DNA of 14,857 bases from Thermocaproicibacter sp036844765 (GCA_036844765.1 DAIUFE010000040.1:1-14857), one strand, 5' to 3'; positions 7,276 to 14,691 are shown, counted from the stretch's first letter. Notes: generated from the letters alone by a model not told the origin. Numbers and translations: made by a program.

Positions 7276-8241
7276 TCACCACAGGCTGGTCTCCGAAAAC
7301 TTTTTGGAAAAGAAATTGGCCAGCGCGATCAGCAGGAAACCGATCACGGAGTCGAACAGGCCGATGGCCGTCGCGTAGCTGAAGCTGTTCATCTCCATGC
7401 CGATGCGGTACAGGTAGGTGGAGATCACGTCCGCCGTGTCGTAGATGGCGGGGTTGTAGAGCAGCAGCACCTTCTCGAACCCGACGTTCAGAATGGCGCC
7501 GGTGTTCAGGATCAGCAGGATCGTGATGGTCGGCAGGATCCCCGGCAGCGTGACGTGGAGCGTCTGCTGCCAGCGGCTCGCGCCGTCGATCTCGGCCGCC
7601 TCGTACAGCTCCGGGTTGATGTTCGTGAGGGCCGCGAGGTACAGGATGGTCCCCCAGCCCGTTTCCTGCCAGATGCCGGTGATCACATAGACCGGCACGA
7701 AATAACCGGATTCCTGCATGAAGGCGACGGTGTGGCCCGTCAGCGCCTTCACGATCACATTGACGAAGCCGGAGGAAGGCGAAAGCAGATCGATCGTCAT
7801 CCCGGCCACGATCACGACGGAAAGGAAGTGCGGCAGGTACGAGATCGTCTGCACCGTCTTCTTGAACGCCTTGCTACGCACCTCGTTCAGCAGCAGAGCC
7901 AGGACGATGGGGAGCGGAAAACCGAAAACCAGCGAGGACGCCCCGATCACGACGGTGTTGCGGAACTTCATCCAGAAATTCCCGTCGAAGATGAACATTT
8001 TGAAGTACTTCAGCCCCACCCATTGCGTGCCGAACCACGGGCCGCCCGGCACGTATTTGCGGAAGGCGATCACGTTCCCCAGCATCGGCCCGTACTTGAA
8101 CAGGATGAAATAGGCGACCGGCAGGATCAGCAGGCTGTAGAGCTGCCAGTCCTTCAGCAGCCGCCGGGCCGTTTTGCCCCGGGCGAAAGGCCGGACCGTA
8201 CCCCGCGGCTCTTTTTTCCTCGCGCGCAGTTCCGTTTCCAT
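7276..8241 (-). CDS. lplB: Sugar ABC transporter permease (LplB family)
   Basis: This is the partner permease of YtcP, 321 residues from ATG 8241. It has a basic N-terminus, a first membrane segment at about 33-50 (QLYSLLILPVAYFILFKYGP) and further segments to the end. The EAA loop is ELYEAAEIDGASRWQQTLHVTLP (about 211-233). The ending FFSKKFSETSLW is typical of LplB. ATG 8241 is favoured because GAGAGG (complement of 8251-8256) lies nine bases upstream; ATG 8250 would have that box directly against it. The frame is open up to an ATG at 8412, giving 57 extra residues that are Arg/Lys-rich with no strong ribosome binding site and no family counterpart I know. It is the first gene of the lplB-ytcP-binding protein operon. 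No ATP-binding subunit is present, as usual for this type, which shares an MsmX-like ATPase encoded elsewhere. Confidence 0.93.
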   Translation of the reverse strand: METELRARKKEPRGTVRPFARGKTARRLLKDWQLYSLLILPVAYFILFKYGPMLGNVIAFRKYVPGGPWFGTQWVGLKYFKMFIFDGNFWMKFRNTVVIGASSLVFGFPLPIVLALLLNEVRSKAFKKTVQTISYLPHFLSVVIVAGMTIDLLSPSSGFVNVIVKALTGHTVAFMQESGYFVPVYVITGIWQETGWGTILYLAALTNINPELYEAAEIDGASRWQQTLHVTLPGILPTITILLILNTGAILNVGFEKVLLLYNPAIYDTADVISTYLYRIGMEMNSFSYATAIGLFDSVIGFLLIALANFFSKKFSETSLW

Positions 8242-8539
8242 CAGCAGCATCCTCTCCCGCCGTCTCCCCGTTTTCCGGTCCCGGCCTTCCGCTTCCGTCC
8301 GCCCCCTTTTTGGGGCGCCCCGGATTGCTCGACTTATGCTTTTTCGGTCTCTCGGAAAGCCGGGCACGTCTTTGATTCTTTTCTTGATTGAGTCAAAATT
8401 TGCTGTTTGCATTGTGCAATATCCGTCTTTTCTTCTGATCTGTTCTGTCGCTTTTGCTTCATCTTTTTAGTTTCTACACTTAGATTTGAAATAATAAATG
8501 AATTTTATCTTTTTATCCTCGCGAATTGATAACAAATTC
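8242..8539 (-). other. Long leader of the transporter operon (AT-rich upstream part)
   Basis: From the predicted start near 8533 to the lplB ATG the leader would be about 290 nt. Bases about 8380-8560 are strikingly AT-rich compared with the GC-rich genes around them. Near its downstream end are a small hairpin (8300-8305 with 8312-8317) and an overlapping GGGGCGCCCC palindrome (8312-8321); they would compete for the same bases. No U-tract terminator, tRNA, known riboswitch motif or convincing small gene was seen. Confidence 0.45.
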
Positions 8540-8542
8540 ATT
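8497..8542. repeat. 9-bp inverted repeat at the transporter promoter (candidate operator)
   Basis: AATGAATTT at 8497-8505 and AAATTCATT at 8534-8542 are perfect reverse complements 28 bp apart. The right arm overlaps the -10 box of the transporter promoter and the left arm lies in the early transcript, so the repeat brackets the predicted start. This position suits a repressor, or a cruciform or mRNA stem. AT-rich composition makes chance repeats more likely, so the functional claim is tentative. Confidence 0.35.
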
Positions 8543-8567
8543 ATACGTGGAACCTCCGCTTTTTCAA
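8540..8567 (-). promoter_or_regulatory. Promoter of the lplB-ytcP-binding protein operon
   Basis: On the - strand, TTGAAA (complement of 8562-8567), a 16-bp spacer and a perfect TATAAT (complement of 8540-8545) form a good sigma-A promoter. Transcription would begin near 8533. No comparably good + strand promoter was found for the divergent GH3 gene, whose upstream DNA (8546-8766) is otherwise without recognisable features. Confidence 0.7.
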
Positions 8568-8753
8568 TATCCTTTCCGATTTATGGCAAGAACTGATCAT
8601 GACTCGGCAAACTTTGATAAGACTGCCGGCCCGGAAAAAGATTAAGATAAAAGCGCGGATCACCGAACGCGCACGAATTAAAATTGCGGCAATTCCGGGA
8701 AGGACGCGGGCAGGCTTTGTTCCCCCGCTGCCGAACCGGGGCCGCCGCAGGAT

Positions 8754-8758
8754 GGAGG
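8754..8758 (+). promoter_or_regulatory. Ribosome binding site that decides the GH3 start
   Basis: GGAGG lies eight bases before ATG 8767. The frame is open back to an ATG at 8599, but the intervening codons give a Lys/Arg-rich stretch unlike any GH3 N-terminus, and the ATG at 8752 sits one base before this box. Confidence 0.75.
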
Positions 8759-8766
8759 TTTTCGGA

Positions 8767-10941
8767 ATGGCCGCAGCGGCAGGGTACCGGGACGAACGGC
8801 TCAGTTTTGAAGAAAGGGCGCGGGACCTCGTCTCGCGCATGACCTTAGAGGAAAAGATCGGGCAGATGCAGTTCGAGGCCCCGGCCGTCGAGCGGCTGGG
8901 CATCCCCTCCTATAACTGGTGGTGCGAGGCGCTGCACGGCGTCGCGCGCGCCGGCACGGCCACCATGTTCCCCCAGGCGATCGGCCTGGCCGCCGCCTTC
9001 GACGAAGGCCTGATCGGGCGGGTCGCGGACGTGATCTCGACGGAAGGGCGGGCCAAATACCACGAATTCCAGCGGAAGGGCGACCACGGAATTTATAAGG
9101 GGCTCACGTTCTGGTCCCCCACCATCAACATCGACCGCGACCCGCGCTGGGGCCGCGGGCAGGAGACCTACGGCGAAGACCCCTTCCTGACCTCCCGGCT
9201 GGGCGTCGCGTTCATCCGGGGGATGCAGGGGAGCGACAAAAAATACCTCAAGACCGCCGCCTGCGCCAAGCATTTCGCCGCGCACAGCGGGCCGGAATCC
9301 GAGCGGCACCGATTCAACGCGGCGGTCTCGGCGAAGGACCTGTGGGAAACTTATCTGCCCGCGTTCGAGGCGGCCGTGAAGGAGGCCGGCGCGGCCGGGG
9401 TGATGGGCGCCTACAACCGGCTCAACGGGGAGCCGTGCTGCGGCAGCAAAACGCTTCTGCGGGACATTCTGCGCGAAGAATGGGGCTTCTCGGGATACGT
9501 GACCTCCGACTGCTGGGCCATCCGGGATTTCAACGAATCGCACAAAGTCACCTCGGACATCGAGGAATCCGCAGCCCTCGCGGTCCGCAACGGCTGCGAC
9601 CTGAACTGCGGCTGCGCGTTCGCAGGCCTTGTCAAGGCGTACCGTCGCGGCCTGGTCTCCGAAGCGCAGATCGACGAGGCCGTCCGCCGCCTGATGCTGG
9701 TGCGCATGCGCCTCGGGATGTTCGACGACCCCGCGCACGTGCCCTACGCCTCGATCCCCTACGAAAAGAACGACTGCCCCGGGCACCACGCCGCCGCGCT
9801 GGAGGCGGCGGAAAAATCGCTCGTCCTGCTGCGCAACCGGAACCATCTGCTGCCGCTGGACCGGAGCCGAATCCATTCGCTCGCGGTGATCGGCCCCAAC
9901 GCCGACAGCCGGCGCGCGCTGGAGGGCAACTACTGCGGCAGGGCCTCCGGCTACGTCACGGTGCTGGAGGGCCTGCGGCAGGCCGCCGGCGAGGGTACCC
10001 GCATCTATTACGCCGAGGGGTGCCACCTCTATAAAAACAGCATGAGCGGCCTCGCGGAGAAAAACGACCGGCTCGCGGAGGCGGTTTCCGCGGCGGAGCG
10101 GGCGGACGCGGCCGTCCTCTGCCTGGGCCTCACCGCCGACATGGAGGGCGAGGAGGGCGACGCCTCGAACGAATTCTCGTCGGGCGACCGGAAGAGCATC
10201 CTGCTGCCCGCCCCGCAGCGGGAGCTTCTGCAGGCCGTGCTGCGGGTCGGCGTCCCCGTGGTCGTCGTGCTGCTTTCCGGCAGCGCGCTGTCGGTCGGTG
10301 AAGCGGATACCCGCGCCGGCGCCGTGGTGCAGGCGTGGTATCCCGGCGCAGAGGGCGGCCGGGCCGTCGCCTCGTTGCTGTTCGGCGATTTTTCCCCGAG
10401 CGGCCGGCTGCCGGTCACGTTCTACCGCTCCGACGCGGACCTGCCGGATTTCCGGGATTACTCGATGGCGAACCGCACCTACCGCTTCATGAAGGCGGAG
10501 CCGCTGTACCCGTTCGGCTACGGCCTGAGCTACACGCGGTTCGAGTACTCGCCTGTCTCGCTGAGCGCCGCCTCCGTCCGCGCGGGCGGGAGCGTCCGGG
10601 TCGCCGTCACCGTCACAAACGCCGGCGCGCGCGCGGGCGACGAGATCGTCCAGCTCTATCTGCGGGACCTCGAGGCAAGCGTGCGCGTGCCCAACTGTCA
10701 GCTCGCCGGCTTCCGCCGCGTCCGTCTGGAACCGGGCGAATCCCGGCGCGTGGAGTTTACGGTTTCCCCGCGCCAAATGGCGCTGATCGACAACGGCGGC
10801 CGCTGCGTGCTGGAGCCGGGGCGCTTCCGCGTCTCGGTCGGCGGCGGCCAGCCGGACCGCCGCAGCGAGGAACTGACCGGGCAGACCGTCCCCGCCGCGG
10901 AGTTCGACGTGACGGGGGAGCCGCTGGAGCTGCGCCGCTGA
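8767..10941 (+). CDS. Glycoside hydrolase family 3 beta-xylosidase/beta-glucosidase
   Basis: This 724-residue retaining glycosidase releases sugars from non-reducing ends of beta-linked oligosaccharides. It has no signal peptide, so it should act in the cytoplasm on imported substrates. Domains in order: a GH3 N-terminal barrel (about 10-300) with DRDPRWGRGQETYGEDP (123-139) and KHFAAHSGPESERHRF (from 168); the nucleophile in GYVTSDCWAI (Asp248); an alpha/beta sandwich (about 340-590) including VIGPNAD; and a C-terminal fibronectin III-like domain (about 610-710). No PA14 insertion is seen. The KHFAxHSGPE and TSDCxAI patterns fit the branch containing many bacterial beta-xylosidases, and with GH67 nearby xylosidase activity is favoured, but GH3 specificity is not reliably read from sequence. 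The gene is divergent from the transporter operon across a 525-bp region and convergent with the AraC gene, whose stop is 46 bp away. Confidence 0.94.
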   Translation: MAAAAGYRDERLSFEERARDLVSRMTLEEKIGQMQFEAPAVERLGIPSYNWWCEALHGVARAGTATMFPQAIGLAAAFDEGLIGRVADVISTEGRAKYHEFQRKGDHGIYKGLTFWSPTINIDRDPRWGRGQETYGEDPFLTSRLGVAFIRGMQGSDKKYLKTAACAKHFAAHSGPESERHRFNAAVSAKDLWETYLPAFEAAVKEAGAAGVMGAYNRLNGEPCCGSKTLLRDILREEWGFSGYVTSDCWAIRDFNESHKVTSDIEESAALAVRNGCDLNCGCAFAGLVKAYRRGLVSEAQIDEAVRRLMLVRMRLGMFDDPAHVPYASIPYEKNDCPGHHAAALEAAEKSLVLLRNRNHLLPLDRSRIHSLAVIGPNADSRRALEGNYCGRASGYVTVLEGLRQAAGEGTRIYYAEGCHLYKNSMSGLAEKNDRLAEAVSAAERADAAVLCLGLTADMEGEEGDASNEFSSGDRKSILLPAPQRELLQAVLRVGVPVVVVLLSGSALSVGEADTRAGAVVQAWYPGAEGGRAVASLLFGDFSPSGRLPVTFYRSDADLPDFRDYSMANRTYRFMKAEPLYPFGYGLSYTRFEYSPVSLSAASVRAGGSVRVAVTVTNAGARAGDEIVQLYLRDLEASVRVPNCQLAGFRRVRLEPGESRRVEFTVSPRQMALIDNGGRCVLEPGRFRVSVGGGQPDRRSEELTGQTVPAAEFDVTGEPLELRR

Positions 10942-10947
10942 AAGGCA

Positions 10948-10987
10948 TAAGAAAAGCCGCGCTCCGGCGAGGGAACGCGGCGCGGCT
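10948..10987 (-). terminator. Terminator of the AraC-type regulator gene
   Basis: Arms 10955-10962 and 10980-10987 pair over 8 bp (AGCCGCGC/GCGCGGCT) with a 17-nt loop. On the - strand the stem is followed by TTTCTTA. The first stem base overlaps the last base of the regulator's TGA. On the + strand it lies 13 bp after the GH3 stop but is followed by CATCCC, so it would terminate GH3 poorly. Confidence 0.72.
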
Positions 10988-11838
10988 CATCCCTTGACAC
11001 GCAGCTTGCGGAACTCCTGCGGGGAGCAGCCCTTGATCGTGCGGAACAGCCGGTCGAACGTCGCAATGCTGCTGAAACCGACCGCATAGGCGGCCTCGGA
11101 TATGGTATAATCGGGGTCGGTCAGCAGCGCCTCGGCCTTCTTGATGCGGTACTCCGCCAGATAGCGGTGGAAGCTCTTCTCCGTGATCTCCTTGAACAGG
11201 CGGGAAAAATAGTACTCGCTGAACCCGGCCGCCCGGGCGATGTCACCGAGGTGGATATCCTCGCTGTAGTTTTCCTCGATATAGCGAAAGGAGTTCCGGA
11301 TCTTCTCGAGGCCCATCCGCTTGCCGCCGTTCCGGCTGCCGATGTTCACCTGGGAAGGGGTGCTGCGGCACAGCAGGACCAGGATGTCGAGCATCCGCGC
11401 GGTATAGAACAGGCGGTCCGCCGCCTCCTCGTTTTTGTGCTCCTCGAGGATCGCGCGCATCTGCTTCTCCACCTGCGTGTGCAGCCCGCTTCCCGCGGCG
11501 ATCAGGCGGACGTCGCGCAGCTGGGTCTGCACGCGCTCCACCTCGCCGTAGGGGCTGAGGGCCGAGGGCTCGAAGTTGACGAAGATGCGCAGGCCGGTCG
11601 GGGCCTCGCTGCAGAACTCGTGGATGTCCCCTCCCGGGATATAAAGCAGGTCGCGCTCCCGCAAATCGTACCGCTTGGAGTTGACGAACACGACGAAGCC
11701 GTTCTCCAGCACGTAGATGAGCTCGAGCGCGTTGTGCCAGTGCGCGGGGTAGTTGAAGTTGACGTTCCGGTTCACGAGCAGCCGGAACGGGAATTCCTTT
11801 TCAAAGATTTCCTTTTCGTGAAGGCCGTCAATCTTCAT
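10987..11838 (-). CDS. AraC-family transcriptional regulator with cupin sensor domain
   Basis: The 283-residue protein has an N-terminal cupin-like ligand domain, with PAHWHNALELIYVLEN (His33, His35, Glu39) and IPGGDIHEF (His73) as typical barrel motifs. A middle helical linker follows, then a C-terminal pair of AraC helix-turn-helices from about 175 (DIARAAGFSEYYFSRLFKEI and ISEAAYAVGFSSIATFDRLF). Such proteins usually activate sugar-use genes when ligand binds the cupin. AGGAGG (complement of 11847-11852) is eight bases before the ATG. The gene is divergent from the GH67 alpha-glucuronidase and convergent with GH3, so it is the likely local regulator of the xylan genes; the inducer, perhaps an aldouronate or xylose, is a guess. 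Known aldouronate loci often carry a YesN-type regulator with a sensor kinase instead; here there is no receiver domain. Confidence 0.93.
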   Translation of the reverse strand: MKIDGLHEKEIFEKEFPFRLLVNRNVNFNYPAHWHNALELIYVLENGFVVFVNSKRYDLRERDLLYIPGGDIHEFCSEAPTGLRIFVNFEPSALSPYGEVERVQTQLRDVRLIAAGSGLHTQVEKQMRAILEEHKNEEAADRLFYTARMLDILVLLCRSTPSQVNIGSRNGGKRMGLEKIRNSFRYIEENYSEDIHLGDIARAAGFSEYYFSRLFKEITEKSFHRYLAEYRIKKAEALLTDPDYTISEAAYAVGFSSIATFDRLFRTIKGCSPQEFRKLRVKG

Positions 11839-11931
11839 CCGGGCCCCCTCCTTTCCGCTTTTACAGAGTTCCAGCCAGAACGGGGGACCAAGCCATTCCG
11901 CAGCTCGACTGGAAATCCGATAGACGGAACG

Positions 11932-11962
11932 ATTATATCATAAAATCCGGAGACCTTGTAAA
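11932..11962 (-). promoter_or_regulatory. Extended -10 promoter of the AraC-type gene
   Basis: On the - strand a perfect TATAAT (complement of 11932-11937) is preceded by TGA, giving the extended form TGATATAAT. TTTACA (complement of 11957-11962) lies 19 bp upstream, slightly wide, but extended -10 promoters tolerate this. The transcript would have a leader of about 87 nt. The GH67 promoter must lie in the same 140-bp divergent region; the best candidate there (TGGAAA 11910, TTATAT 11933) is weak, as expected of an activator-dependent promoter. Confidence 0.6.
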
Positions 11963-11978
11963 GAATTCAGGTGTTTTG

Positions 11979-14021
11979 ATGCGAAAAGACTGGAAAAACG
12001 GCCCGCTGTACCGGTGCTGGCTCTCCTACGGCGGCTACCGGCTGACGGAAAAGAGCCTGCGGTTCCGGCCGTTCTGCCGGTTCGTCCGCATACCGGAGGA
12101 CGCCGGGCCGGTCCTGCGCTCCGCCGCGGAGGAATGGCGGCGCGCCGCGGGCGAGATTTTCGGCGTCCGCCCCGGCCTGACGGCGGACGACCCCGGCTGC
12201 CCGCACGTGCGCCTCCGCGCGGACGAGGCGGCGCCGGCCGGGGCGGGGAGCGGGTTCCGCATCTCGCTGGAAAGCGGCCCTTCCCCGTGCCTGACCGTCT
12301 CCGGCCGCGGCGAAAGCGGCGTGCTGACCGGCGTGTTCGCGCTGCTGCGGGCCGTCGGGCGCGGCAGGTCGCCGGAGGAGGCGCAGACAGAGGAGGAATC
12401 CCGCAACGAGCTGCGCATGATCGACCACTGGGACAATCTCGACGGCAGCGTCGAGCGCGGCTACGCCGGCCGCTCGCTGTTCTTCCGCAACGGGCGCGTG
12501 CTGCGGAACACCGCCCGCATCACGGACTACGCCCGCCTGCTGGCCTCGGTGGGGATCAACGCGGTCGCGCTGAACAACGTCAACGTCCTTCCGCCGGCGG
12601 GAAAGCTGATCACCGGAAAATATCTGCCGGCGGTCGCAAAGATCGCGGGGATCTTCTCCGCCTGGGGCATCCGCACGTTCCTGAGCGTCAGCTTCGCCTC
12701 GCCGGCCGAGCTGGGCGGCCTGCCCACGGCCGATCCGCTGGACGAAGGCGTGCGGCGCTGGTGGGCGCGAAAGGCGGACGAAATCTACCGCCTGATCCCC
12801 GATTTCGGCGGCTTCCTCGTCAAGGCGGATTCCGAATCCCGGCCGGGGCCGTACACCTACGGCCGCAACCACGCCGAGGGCGCCAACCTGCTGGCGGAGG
12901 CGCTCGCGCCGCACGGCGGGCTGGTGATCTGGCGGTGCTTCGTCTACAACTGCCATTTGGACTGGCGGGACCGCAGCCGGGACCGGGCGAAGATGGCCTA
13001 CGAGAATTTCGCCCCGCTGGACGGCCGGTTCCGCGAGAACGTGATCCTGCAGATCAAAAGCGGGCCGGTGGACTTCCAGATCCGCGAACCGGTCTCCCCG
13101 CTGTTCGGCGCGATGCGCCGGACCAGCCAGATGATGGAGTGCCAGATCACGCAGGAATACACCGGGCAGCAGATCGACCTGTGCTACCTGGTCCCCCTGT
13201 GGAAGGAGGCGCTGGAGTTCGACGCCCGCACGGACGGCGAAAGGACGCCCGTGCGCAGCGTGGTGGACGGCTCCCGGTTCGGGACCCCGCACGGCGGAAT
13301 GGCGGGCGTCTCGAACGTGGGGGACGGCCCCGGCTGGACGGGGCACCCGCTCGCGCAGGCCAACCTGTACGGCTTCGGGCGCCTGTGCTGGCAGCCAGCG
13401 CTTTCCGCGGAGGCCGCGGCGCGGGAATGGGCGGACCTGACCTTCGGCGCGCGCTCCCCCGCCGCCGACACGGCCGTCTCGATGCTGCTGCGCTCGCGCG
13501 CGGTGTACGAGCGGTACACCTCCCCGCTGGGCGTCGGCTGGTTCGTGAATCCCGGCTGCCATTACGGCCCGAGCGTGGACGGATACGAATACTCCCGCTG
13601 GGGCACGTACCACCGCGCGGACTGCAAAGGCATCGGCGTCGACCGCACCGCCCGCACGGGGACGGCGTACACGGCCCAGTATTCCCCTTCCGTCGCGGCG
13701 GTCTACGAGGACCCGAAGACCTGCCCGGAAGAGCTGCTGCTGTTCTTCCACCACCTCCCCTATTCCTGGCGGCTCCGGGACGGGCGGACGCTGCTCCAGT
13801 ACATCTACGACTCCCACTTCGAGGGCTGCGCCGAGGCGGAGCGGCTGAAAAGCGACTGGCTGCCCCTGAAAGGGCAGGTGGACCCCGACTTTTTCGCGGA
13901 GGTTCTGCGCCGGCTGGACCTGCAGATCGAGGACGCGCGGGAATGGCGCGACGTGGTCAACACCTATTTCTTCCGAAAGACGGGCGTCCCGGACGAAAAA
14001 AAGAGAAAAATTTATCCCTGA
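11979..14021 (+). CDS. aguA: Alpha-glucuronidase, glycoside hydrolase family 67
   Basis: This 680-residue enzyme removes (4-O-methyl)glucuronic acid from the non-reducing-end xylose of short glucuronoxylo-oligosaccharides, by inversion. Length and all three GH67 parts are present: N-terminal domain (about 1-130), catalytic barrel (about 135-450) and C-terminal helical domain (about 450-680). Landmarks are RMIDHWDNLDGSVERGYAGR, KADSESRPGP (Glu286, probable acid), PLDGRF (Asp348), GPVDFQIREP (Glu370, probable base partner) and QEYTGQQIDLCYLVPLWKE. There is no signal peptide, so it is cytoplasmic like Geobacillus-type GH67 enzymes. ATG 11979 follows AGGTG by five bases; a TTG one codon earlier is the only alternative. 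The position I would expect to hold a second catalytic Asp may be Glu342 (see findings). It is divergent from the AraC-type gene and ends in a strong terminator. Confidence 0.96.
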   Translation: MRKDWKNGPLYRCWLSYGGYRLTEKSLRFRPFCRFVRIPEDAGPVLRSAAEEWRRAAGEIFGVRPGLTADDPGCPHVRLRADEAAPAGAGSGFRISLESGPSPCLTVSGRGESGVLTGVFALLRAVGRGRSPEEAQTEEESRNELRMIDHWDNLDGSVERGYAGRSLFFRNGRVLRNTARITDYARLLASVGINAVALNNVNVLPPAGKLITGKYLPAVAKIAGIFSAWGIRTFLSVSFASPAELGGLPTADPLDEGVRRWWARKADEIYRLIPDFGGFLVKADSESRPGPYTYGRNHAEGANLLAEALAPHGGLVIWRCFVYNCHLDWRDRSRDRAKMAYENFAPLDGRFRENVILQIKSGPVDFQIREPVSPLFGAMRRTSQMMECQITQEYTGQQIDLCYLVPLWKEALEFDARTDGERTPVRSVVDGSRFGTPHGGMAGVSNVGDGPGWTGHPLAQANLYGFGRLCWQPALSAEAAAREWADLTFGARSPAADTAVSMLLRSRAVYERYTSPLGVGWFVNPGCHYGPSVDGYEYSRWGTYHRADCKGIGVDRTARTGTAYTAQYSPSVAAVYEDPKTCPEELLLFFHHLPYSWRLRDGRTLLQYIYDSHFEGCAEAERLKSDWLPLKGQVDPDFFAEVLRRLDLQIEDAREWRDVVNTYFFRKTGVPDEKKRKIYP

Positions 14022-14045
14022 CCCGCCCCGGGTCAGGGATTTTTT
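14014..14045. terminator. Strong terminator after aguA, probably bidirectional
   Basis: An 11-bp perfect stem (14014-14024 with 14030-14040) with a 5-nt loop is followed by TTTTT on the + strand. The aguA stop codon lies inside the left arm. On the - strand the stem is followed by AAATTTTTCTC, so it may also end the HD-domain gene, whose stop is at 14074. Confidence 0.92.
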
Positions 14046-14073
14046 GGGATTGATGCAAGAGTGCGGCTCCGCT

Positions 14074-14640
14074 TCAAAGCTCCAGCTCGTCCGCCAGCGA
14101 CTGCATCGCGGTCAGGGTCCTCTCGATCAGCTCGTCGAGCGTCCAGCCCAGCATGTCCGCGCCGTTCCGGATCACCTCGCGCGAGCATCCGGCGGCGAAC
14201 CCCTTGGACTTGAACTTTTTCTTCACGGATTTCGGCTGGAGGCCGCGAACGCTCTTCGAGGGATGCATCAGCGCCGTCGCGCCGATCAGTCCCGTCAGCT
14301 CGTCGGTGGCGTAGAGAACCTTCTCCATGAAATGCTCCGGCTTCACGTCCACGGTCAGGTGATAGCCGTGGCTCGCGACGGCGTGGATCAGCTTCTCGTC
14401 GATCCCGCGCTCCCGCATGATCTCCTGCTCCTTGACGCAGTGCTGCTCCGGGTATCGCTCAAAATCGAGGTCGTGCAGCAGCCCCGCGACCTTCCAGAAC
14501 TCCGCGTTCTCCGGGTCGTATTCGCGGGCGAAATACCCCATCACCCCGGACACAATCTCGGCGTGTTTCAAGTGGAACGGGTCCCGGTTGTACTCCTTCA
14601 GCAGCTCCCGGGCCTCTTCCAAAGTCGGTATCTTCCCCAT
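14074..14640 (-). CDS. HD-domain metal-dependent phosphohydrolase
   Basis: This 188-residue protein belongs to the HD superfamily of metal-dependent phosphohydrolases. The signature residues are His26 (LKHAEIV), His56-Asp57 (AGLLHDLDFERYP), His91 (VASHGYH) and Asp113 (YATDELTG). The set H...HD...H...D fits a metal-binding active site. Members act on nucleotides, phospholipids or other phosphate substrates, so the substrate here is unknown. This short form, with HDLDFERYPEQH and DELTGLIGA, is a common stand-alone type in Clostridia. A basic patch GLQPKSVKKKFKSKGFAAG (133-151) follows the active-site core. GGAGG (complement of 14647-14651) is six bases before the ATG, and a good promoter precedes it. 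It appears monocistronic, convergent with aguA, and has no visible link to xylan metabolism. Confidence 0.9.
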   Translation of the reverse strand: MGKIPTLEEARELLKEYNRDPFHLKHAEIVSGVMGYFAREYDPENAEFWKVAGLLHDLDFERYPEQHCVKEQEIMRERGIDEKLIHAVASHGYHLTVDVKPEHFMEKVLYATDELTGLIGATALMHPSKSVRGLQPKSVKKKFKSKGFAAGCSREVIRNGADMLGWTLDELIERTLTAMQSLADELEL

Positions 14641-14691
14641 TTTTATCCTCCGGTTTCCGGAAATGTCCTATCCGTTCGATATGTTTTCTAT

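Noticed and set aside
8242..8539. Riboswitch or T-box in the transporter leader
   Set aside because: No T-box sequence, known riboswitch core or attenuator with U-tract could be recognised; only short stems are visible.
8599..8766. Extended GH3 N-terminus (56 extra residues)
   Set aside because: The stretch is Lys/Arg/Ile-rich, AT-rich at its start, lacks a ribosome binding site, and the GGAGG at 8754-8758 fits ATG 8767.
8845..10776. Long - strand open frame opposite the GH3 gene
   Set aside because: It is a GC-driven shadow without recognisable domains; the + strand frame is an intact GH3 enzyme.
12014..14053. Second + strand open frame of about 680 codons overlapping aguA
   Set aside because: It is a Gly/Arg/Ala/Pro-rich shadow frame caused by high GC; the GH67 frame carries all the conserved motifs.
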